Source: Qipengyuania sp. HL-TH1
GTDB taxonomy: Bacteria > Pseudomonadota > Alphaproteobacteria > Sphingomonadales > Sphingomonadaceae
Direction of reading: 5' to 3'
NCBI RefSeq assembly: GCF_036365825.1
Contig: NZ_CP142675.1
Location: forward strand, 2,550,501-2,614,500
Length of the DNA: 64,000 nucleotides
Positions within the stretch are counted from its first letter, which is position 1, and each line of letters opens with the position of its first letter. Positions 58,221-64,000 of this stretch are shown in pieces. The position numbers were made by a program, and so were the translations under genes. Under the pieces are notes generated by a model, which made no database searches, was not told the DNA's origin, and saw only the letters and a list, made by a program, of their open reading frames with translations.

Positions 58221-60367
58221 TCGGCCTCGCCCATCTGCCACAGGATGAAGGCGACCTCTTCGGCGGTTTCGTAGATCGACTGGAAACGGCCCGACTTGCC
58301 GCCGTGGCCCGCGCCCATATTGGTCTTGAGCAGCAGCTCGCTGTCGCCGGTCTTTACCTCGCGGAGCTTGGCCACCCATTTGGCGGGTTCCCAATAGGTA
58401 ACGCGCGGGTCGTTGAGGCCGGCGGTCACCAGCATCGGCGGGTAATCCTGCGCGGTCACCTGGTCATAGGGGCTGTAGCTGAGGATGTAGGCGAAGGCCT
58501 GCTTGCTCAGGATCGGGTTACCCCATTCGGGCCATTCGCCCGGCGTCAGCGGCAACTCTCCGTCGAGCATGGTCGACAGCACATCGACGAAGGGCACATG
58601 CGCCACCACCGCGCCCCACAGCTCGGGATCGGTGTTGACCACCGCGCCCATCAGCTCGCCGCCCGCCGAACCGCCCGAAATGCTGATCCGGCCTTTCTCG
58701 GTATAGCCCTTGGCGACCAGTCCCTTCGCCACGTCGACGAAATCGTTGAACGTGTTGGTGCGCTCGTTGAGCTTGCCCTGCAGGTACCACTTGCGGCCCA
58801 GGTCGTCGCCGCCGCGGATATGCGCGATGGCGTAGGCATAGCCGCGATCGACCAGGCTCAGCCGCGAGGTCGAGAAGCCCGGCGGCACCGCGTAGCCATA
58901 GGCGCCGTAGGCATAGAGGTGCAGCGGAACGGTCTTCGGCCGGTCCTTGCGCATGATGATGCTGACCGGAACCATCGTGCCGTCGCGCGCGGCGATTTCG
59001 ACGCGCTCGGTGGTGTAGAGCGCGGGGTCGTAACCGCTGGGGATTTCCTGCTGCTTGAGCAGCTCGAGCTCGCCCGTGGCGACGTGGTAGTCATAGACCG
59101 AATCGGGCGTGACCATGCTCTCGTAGGCCAGCCGCAGGGTGTCCTGATCGTATTCGGGATTGTTGCTCAGCCCTGCGCTGAAGCTGGCCTCGGCAAAGGC
59201 GATCGGCTTGACCAGATTGGCATTCTTGTAGGACCGCAGCTGGATCTGGTCGAGCCCGCGCAGTCGCCCTTCGGTGACATAGAAGTCCTTGAACAGTTCG
59301 AAACCGGTCAGGTAAAACTCGTCCGATCCGGAAATCAGCGTGGTCCAGTCGCCCGGCGTCTCGAGCTTGGCGGTCGCCAGCCGGAAATTGACGTGATCGT
59401 CATTGGTATGGACCCACACCATCCCGTCGCGCACATCGACATCGTATTCGACGCCCTTCTGCCGCGGCTTGACCAGCACCTGCTCCGCCGTGGGATCGCT
59501 GGCGGGCACCAAGCGGACTTCGCTGGTCTCGTTGTCGCCGGTCGAAATGATCAGCCAGTCTTCCTGTGCCGACAGGCCGGTGCCGACGCGAAAACCCTCA
59601 TCCATGGTTTCGCGGTAGAGTTCGACGTCTTCGCTGACCGGCGTGCCGAGGACATGCATGGTCGCATCGTGGACGCGCCAATTGTCGTCCGCAGTGCCAT
59701 AGACCAGCGCCGTGTCGTTCTTCACCCAGACGAGGTCCGACAGCGTGCCGGGAATCTCGTCGGGCAGCAGTTCGCCCGTTTCCAGGTCCTTGATCCGCGC
59801 GGTGAAGCGTTCGGAGCCGTTGGTATCGGCCGAATAGGCGAGGTAGCGGCCGTTCTGCGACACCGAAAACGCACCCAGGCGGAAATATTCGACCCCCTCG
59901 GCCAGCGCGTTCTCGTCGAGGATCAGGACGTCGTCGCCCCCGGCAACCGGCTTGCGGTAATATTTGCGGTATTCCGCGCCTTCCTCGAACTCCGACCAGT
60001 AGAGATAATCCCCGCGGCGCTGCGGCACGGTGGAATCGTCTTCCTTGATGCGCGCCTTCATCTCCGCGAACAATTCGTCGACCAGCGGCTGCTGCGGCTT
60101 CATCCGCGCTTCGAACCACGCGTTTTCGGCCTTCAGATGGTCGAGCACGTCCTCGTCGTCGATCGTCGGATAGGACTGGTCACGCAGCCAATGATAGGGG
60201 TCGGAAATCGTGATCCCGTGATGCGAATAGCTGTGGTCGCGTTTTTCGGCAGTCGGCGGCGAAGTCGGCTGTGGCACTGTGGTCCCTTCGGAGTTCTGGG
60301 CGTGGAGCGGCGCGCTGAGCGCCAGCGATGCGGCAGATAGGAACGCGGCGTATCGCATGAAAGGCAT
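58217..60367 (-). CDS. S9 family peptidase (oligopeptidase B/prolyl oligopeptidase type)
   Basis: The 716-residue protein has a signal peptide (MPFMRYAAFLSAASLALSAPLHAQ), so it is periplasmic. An N-terminal beta-propeller (about residues 60-430) precedes the alpha/beta hydrolase domain. The nucleophile elbow is GGSAGG (about 556-561), with Asp in AGLNDPRVTYWEPAKWV and His in GAGHGGKSGRF. Oligopeptidase B enzymes cut after basic residues and prolyl oligopeptidases after Pro; the propeller and the RGGDDLGRKWYLQGK segment are shared by both. It digests small peptides. It is upstream of the thioesterase. Confidence 0.92.
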   Translation of the reverse strand: MPFMRYAAFLSAASLALSAPLHAQNSEGTTVPQPTSPPTAEKRDHSYSHHGITISDPYHWLRDQSYPTIDDEDVLDHLKAENAWFEARMKPQQPLVDELFAEMKARIKEDDSTVPQRRGDYLYWSEFEEGAEYRKYYRKPVAGGDDVLILDENALAEGVEYFRLGAFSVSQNGRYLAYSADTNGSERFTARIKDLETGELLPDEIPGTLSDLVWVKNDTALVYGTADDNWRVHDATMHVLGTPVSEDVELYRETMDEGFRVGTGLSAQEDWLIISTGDNETSEVRLVPASDPTAEQVLVKPRQKGVEYDVDVRDGMVWVHTNDDHVNFRLATAKLETPGDWTTLISGSDEFYLTGFELFKDFYVTEGRLRGLDQIQLRSYKNANLVKPIAFAEASFSAGLSNNPEYDQDTLRLAYESMVTPDSVYDYHVATGELELLKQQEIPSGYDPALYTTERVEIAARDGTMVPVSIIMRKDRPKTVPLHLYAYGAYGYAVPPGFSTSRLSLVDRGYAYAIAHIRGGDDLGRKWYLQGKLNERTNTFNDFVDVAKGLVAKGYTEKGRISISGGSAGGELMGAVVNTDPELWGAVVAHVPFVDVLSTMLDGELPLTPGEWPEWGNPILSKQAFAYILSYSPYDQVTAQDYPPMLVTAGLNDPRVTYWEPAKWVAKLREVKTGDSELLLKTNMGAGHGGKSGRFQSIYETAEEVAFILWQMGEAE

Positions 60368-60510
60368 GGGTGGTCCTCCCCCGGGCGGCGCAAAACTGGA
60401 AAGGAGCGCCGCGGATGACTATGACGGGGGAGTGATTATGCGGCTGCGCCACGCGCCGCAAGCACCGAGTCGCTCCCCAGCGCGACCGGCGCGAAGGAAA
60501 GGATTTCTCG

Positions 60511-62316
60511 ATGCTGATGCAGACCCATGAAGCCCGTCTTGACGGATTGCGCAAGGAACTGGCCCGCCGCGGCCTCGACGGCTTCGTCATTCCCATCTCG
60601 GACGAGCATATGAGCGAATATGTCGGCTCCTATGCCCAGCGGCTCAACTGGCTGACCGGTTTCGGCGGCAGCGCCGGAAGTGCCGCCGTGCTGCAGGACC
60701 GCGCAGCGATGTTCACCGACGGGCGCTATACCGTCCAGGTGCGCGAGCAGGTCAGCGGGGCGCTGTACGATTACGAGGATGTGCCCGCCACATCGCCCGC
60801 CAAATGGATCGCCGAGCACGCGCCCGAGGGGGCAAAGATCGGCTATGACGCATGGCTGCACGGGATCGGCTGGGCCGAGGAGGCCGAAGCCGCGTTCGCA
60901 CGCAAGGGCATCGAACTGGTCCCGGTGGACGGCAATCCGATCGATGCGATCTGGGACGACCGTCCGCAGGCCTCGCTGGCCACAGCGGTGCCGCATGGCG
61001 ACGAGCATGCCGGACGGTCGAGCGCCGACAAGCGTTCCGAAGTGGCCGACTGGCTCAAGCAGGAAGGGTATGATGCGACCGTCGTCAGCGCGCTCGATTC
61101 GGTCGCGTGGCTGCTGAACATGCGCGGCAGCGATGTCGACAACACTCCGGTCGCGCTGTCCTATGTCCTGGCGCATGCCGATGGAACCGCCGAACTGTTC
61201 ATCGCGCCCGACAAGGTCACGCCCGAACTCACCCAGCATCTCGGCAATGCGGTGACGGTGCGCGACCGCGCGGAATTCGTACCCGCGCTCGAGGCGCTGG
61301 ACGGCAAGCGGGTCGCGGTCGATCCGAACCATGCGGTGGCGGGCATCTTCCACGCGCTGGAACAGGGCGGCGCCAGCGTGGTGCGCACCGACGATCCGAC
61401 CGTGCTGCCCAAGGCGATCAAGAACCCAGCCGAACAGCAGGGCCACCGCGATGCCCAGTCGCGCGATGGTGCCGCCGTGGCGCGGTTCCTGCGCTGGCTC
61501 GGCATCGAAGCGCCCAAGGGCGGCGTCGACGAGCTCGCCGCGGCGGCCAAGCTGCGCGAATTCCGCGAAGCGGGCGGCCTGCTCAAGGATGCGAGCTTCG
61601 ATACGATCAGTGCCGCAGCGGGCCATGCCGCGCTGCCGCATTACAAGGTCGATGAAGACAGCAATATCCCGATCCCGCCGTCGTCGATCTACCTCGTCGA
61701 TTCGGGCGGCCAGTATCTCGACGGCACCACCGACATCACCCGTACCGTGTGGATCGGCCCGGGCGAACCCAGCGCCGAGATGGTCGAGCGCAACACGCGC
61801 GTGCTCAAAGGCCATATCCAGCTCGACATGCAGAAATTCCCCGATCGCACCACGGGCGGCGCGCTCGACGCGCTGGCCCGGATGCATCTGTGGAACGGCG
61901 GGGTCGATTACGGCCACGGCACCGGGCATGGCGTCGGCAGCTTCCTCTCGGTCCACGAGGGCCCGCAGCGGATCAGCAAGCCGGGCGGCGCCTTCCCCGG
62001 CACCGAAACCCCGCTGCGCGAGGGGATGATCCTGTCGAACGAGCCCGGTTACTACAAGCCCGGCGAATACGGCATCCGGATCGAGAACCTCGTGCTGGTG
62101 GTCGATGCGGGTCTTGCGGACAGCGAGGGCAAGTATCTCGGCTTCGAAACGCTGACGATGGTTCCGCTCGACCGGACGCTGGTCGACCCCGCTCTGCTCA
62201 GCGAGGCCGAAATCGGCTGGTGGAACGACTATCACACCGCGGTCTACGCCACGCTCGCCCCGCAGCTCGAAGGCGATGATCTCGCTTGGCTCGAGGAGCA
62301 ATGCGCGCCCTTGTAG
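60511..62316 (+). CDS. Aminopeptidase P family metallopeptidase (M24)
   Basis: The 601-residue protein is a three-domain Xaa-Pro aminopeptidase with two creatinase-like N-terminal domains (EARLDGLRKELARRGLDGFVIP; EHMSEYVGSYAQRLNWLTGFGGSAGSAAVL) and a C-terminal M24 domain. Metal ligands are in YLVDSGGQYLDGTTDITRTVW, the His motif in YGHGTGHGVGSFLSVHE, and the Glu pair in LSNEPGYY and FETLTMVPLD. It removes an N-terminal residue before Pro, in the cytosol. AAGGATTT precedes the ATG at 60511; a second ATG is at 60517. Confidence 0.94.
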   Translation: MLMQTHEARLDGLRKELARRGLDGFVIPISDEHMSEYVGSYAQRLNWLTGFGGSAGSAAVLQDRAAMFTDGRYTVQVREQVSGALYDYEDVPATSPAKWIAEHAPEGAKIGYDAWLHGIGWAEEAEAAFARKGIELVPVDGNPIDAIWDDRPQASLATAVPHGDEHAGRSSADKRSEVADWLKQEGYDATVVSALDSVAWLLNMRGSDVDNTPVALSYVLAHADGTAELFIAPDKVTPELTQHLGNAVTVRDRAEFVPALEALDGKRVAVDPNHAVAGIFHALEQGGASVVRTDDPTVLPKAIKNPAEQQGHRDAQSRDGAAVARFLRWLGIEAPKGGVDELAAAAKLREFREAGGLLKDASFDTISAAAGHAALPHYKVDEDSNIPIPPSSIYLVDSGGQYLDGTTDITRTVWIGPGEPSAEMVERNTRVLKGHIQLDMQKFPDRTTGGALDALARMHLWNGGVDYGHGTGHGVGSFLSVHEGPQRISKPGGAFPGTETPLREGMILSNEPGYYKPGEYGIRIENLVLVVDAGLADSEGKYLGFETLTMVPLDRTLVDPALLSEAEIGWWNDYHTAVYATLAPQLEGDDLAWLEEQCAPL

Positions 62317-62378
62317 GTTCATCTACGTTCCCTTAATGTTCCGCCGGTCGCGAGTCGTTTTCGACAAGGAGAGTGCAG

Positions 62379-62774
62379 ATGATCGGATATGTGACAGTGG
62401 GGACCAACGATCTCGAGCGAGCGGCTCGGTTCTACGATCCCATCGCGGCCGAACTGGGCGTGGGGCGGATGATGGATTTCGACAGCTTCATCGCCTGGGG
62501 CAATATGGACGGCGCGGCGGGTATCGCTGCGACCAAGCCATTCGATGGCGAAGCGGCGACCGTCGGCAATGGCACCATGGTGGCCCTGCAGGCGCAGGAC
62601 CGCGATCAGGTGCAGCGGCTGTACGACATCGCGCTGGCCAACGGCGGCACCAGCGAGGGTGAACCGGGTCCCCGCGGCGAACCCGACGCCAACGGCATGG
62701 TCTTCTATGCGGCCTATTTCCGCGATCCCGATGGCAACAAGCTCAACGCTTTCCTGATGGACAAGGTGACCTGA
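62379..62774 (+). CDS. VOC (glyoxalase/bleomycin resistance-like) family protein
   Basis: From ATG 62379, preceded by AAGGAG at 7 nt, the protein is 131 residues. It has the single-domain VOC pattern: MIGYVTVGTNDLERAARFYDPIAAELG, then FIAWGNMDGAAGI, and the C-terminal MVFYAAYFRDPDGNKLNAFLMDK, in which RDPDGN is the usual metal-ligand region. The role is open: metabolite isomerase, dioxygenase-like or resistance. It is 1 nt from the cupin gene, in the same direction. Confidence 0.88.
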   Translation: MIGYVTVGTNDLERAARFYDPIAAELGVGRMMDFDSFIAWGNMDGAAGIAATKPFDGEAATVGNGTMVALQAQDRDQVQRLYDIALANGGTSEGEPGPRGEPDANGMVFYAAYFRDPDGNKLNAFLMDKVT

Positions 62775-62775
62775 C

Positions 62776-63189
62776 ATGGCCCGGCCGCACCGTCTCGCCG
62801 ACAGTTTCATCCATCTGGGTCTGGGCGCGACGGCGGTGCCGCAGCCGCCCTTCGACGGGCTCGAATGGTACGAAGCCTATGGCGAGCGGCACGGGGCCGA
62901 CGGGCGCGAGGGGCGGCTGGTCGGCCAGCACCACTTTACCGAAAGCTGGGCCAGCTGGGAAATGCACCCGCTGGGCGAGGAAGTGGTGATCTGCACCGCG
63001 GGCACGATGGTGCTGACGCAGGAATTTCCCGAAGGGCGCCGCGAAAGCACGACGCTGGCGGCGGGGGAGTATGCCATCAATCCCGCGGGCGTGTGGCATA
63101 TTGCCGATATCGATAGCGAAGCCACCGCCATATTCATCACTGCGGGCGAGGGCACCCGGCACCGGCCCCGCTGCCTTGCAGCGCGATGA
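62776..63189 (+). CDS. Cupin domain protein
   Basis: The 137-residue protein has the cupin pattern: WASWEMHPLGEEVVICTAGTMVLTQEFPEG, then TTLAAGEYAINPAGVWHIADI. The HP..EE and WH features stand in for the metal-binding His/Glu set, so a metal site is likely. It follows the VOC gene by 1 nt, which suggests one operon with a shared small-molecule role. The substrate is unknown. Confidence 0.85.
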   Translation: MARPHRLADSFIHLGLGATAVPQPPFDGLEWYEAYGERHGADGREGRLVGQHHFTESWASWEMHPLGEEVVICTAGTMVLTQEFPEGRRESTTLAAGEYAINPAGVWHIADIDSEATAIFITAGEGTRHRPRCLAAR

Positions 63190-63353
63190 ACAGGTCCGCC
63201 GCGCCGATGCAATTCGTTACAATTCAGGCCATGTTCGGGATATTGCTGCGACATTGCGGGCCTAGAACGGGGATACGAGCTGCGGCGGGCGAATACGTCC
63301 CTCCCCTCAGACCCCTGGTCCGTCGCAGCTCTCCACTTTTGGAGATAAGCAAT

Positions 63354-64000
63354 GAACAAGACCTTCCTCACTCTCTCCGCTGCCGTGCTGGCGCTGACCG
63401 GCACTGCTGCAATCGCGCAGCACCGTGGCGGGGAAAATCCCGACACCGATGGCGATGGCCGCATCACGCTGGCCGAAATGCAGGCCACCAGCGCTGCGCG
63501 CTTCGCCCGCATGGATGCCAATGGCGATGGTGTGCTCAATGCCAACGACCGCGCGGCCAAGGGCACCCAGATGTTCGCCCAGGCGGACACCGATGGTGAT
63601 GGCGAGCTGACCGCAGCCGAAATGACGGCTGCGCATGAAGCCCGCAAGGCGAACCGGCCCGAACGCGGCGACCGTGCCGAACGGCGCGGCACTCGCGGCG
63701 GTGATCGCAGCGCCCGCATGGCCGAGCATTTCGCCAAGGCCGATACCGACCAGTCGGGCGGCCTCTCGCAAGCCGAACTGGCCGCAATGCACGAAGCCCG
63801 CGGCGAACGCGGCAAACGTGGTGGCCGTGACGGAAAGCGCGGCGGCATGCACATGAGCGCCGATACCAATGGCGACCAGGCGATCAGCCGCGCCGAATTC
63901 GATGCTTCGGTCGAGGCCCGCTTCGCCAAGCTCGACACCAATGGCGACGGCGCGATTTCTGCCGAGGAACGCGATGCACAGAAGGGCGAACGCCGTGCCA
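63354..64000 (+). CDS. Secreted EF-hand protein (partial, cut by window edge)
   Basis: From ATG 63354 (after GGAG) 215 codons are visible to the window edge. A signal peptide ends AIAQ near residue 23. At least six EF-hand-type loops follow: DTDGDGRITLAE, DANGDGVLNAND, DTDGDGELTAAE, DTDQSGGLSQAE, DTNGDQAISRAE and DTNGDGAISAEE. Between them are basic stretches rich in Arg, Gly and Lys. It is probably an extracytoplasmic calcium-binding protein. An inverted repeat (GAGCTGCG at 63277, CGCAGCTC at 63326) lies in the leader. The end is not seen. Confidence 0.88.

Overview
The window is high-GC (about 65% or more by eye) and gene-dense, with many 1-11 nt overlaps between genes. It reads as a chromosomal segment of an alphaproteobacterium of the order Sphingomonadales, probably Erythrobacteraceae. 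This placement is inferred from the mix of families: UrcA, HWE histidine kinase, DUF2171, a class Ia RNR split into distant nrdA and nrdB, a PhnA-like protein inside a leucine catabolism cluster, and a zf-CHCC protein. Almost everything is core metabolism and housekeeping. No rRNA, tRNA, CRISPR array, IS element or prophage is visible.

Layout: 1-5.6 kb (mostly minus) holds marC (cut by the window edge), a lipoprotein, folD, yggT and argB, then small envelope proteins and a DUF1294-Excalibur fusion. 5.7-7.2 kb is the one clearly foreign stretch. A thermonuclease-like fragment runs into an AT-richer two-gene unit (DUF5343 protein plus a HEPN-like protein with an RX4H motif) placed just downstream of nrdB. 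7.3-12.8 kb holds nrdB and nrdA, a LuxR-type regulator, a DUF2171 protein and a candidate NrdR box pair. 13-18.8 kb holds a TonB-C-like protein, a hydrolase, a PilZ protein, nadB, an orphan ABC ATPase and two small zinc-binding proteins. 18.8-26.2 kb holds tldD, an SDR oxidoreductase, a divergent NRAMP-like transporter, an endonuclease III-like protein, an EamA exporter and guaA. 26.4-30.8 kb holds urcA, an acyl-CoA ligase, a divergent ZIP-like transporter and sdaA. 30.9-36.7 kb holds gyrB (promoter geometry suggests a leaderless mRNA), an AI-2E family permease, a TetR regulator, a DUF1295 protein and an acyltransferase. 36.7-39.8 kb is a leucine-degradation group (isovaleryl-CoA dehydrogenase, PhnA-like, methylcrotonyl-CoA carboxylase carboxyltransferase).

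40-46.7 kb holds a GAF-PAS-HWE sensor kinase, a two-gene osmoprotectant-type ABC importer with a fused permease/binding protein, a DUF2147 protein, a MidA-type methyltransferase and lgt. 46.9-57.8 kb holds an acyl-CoA ligase, glnD, a YggS-type PLP protein, a short ThiE-like protein, ftsK, a DUF389 protein and alanine dehydrogenase. 57.8-64 kb holds a thioesterase, an S9 peptidase, an M24 aminopeptidase, a VOC/cupin pair and an EF-hand protein cut by the window edge.

The best candidate for an undescribed system is the DUF5343-HEPN pair at 6000-7161. It has the architecture of a toxin-antitoxin or defence module, and its composition and its position at a broken gene suggest recent gain. All functions are inferred from reading the sequence; no database search was possible.
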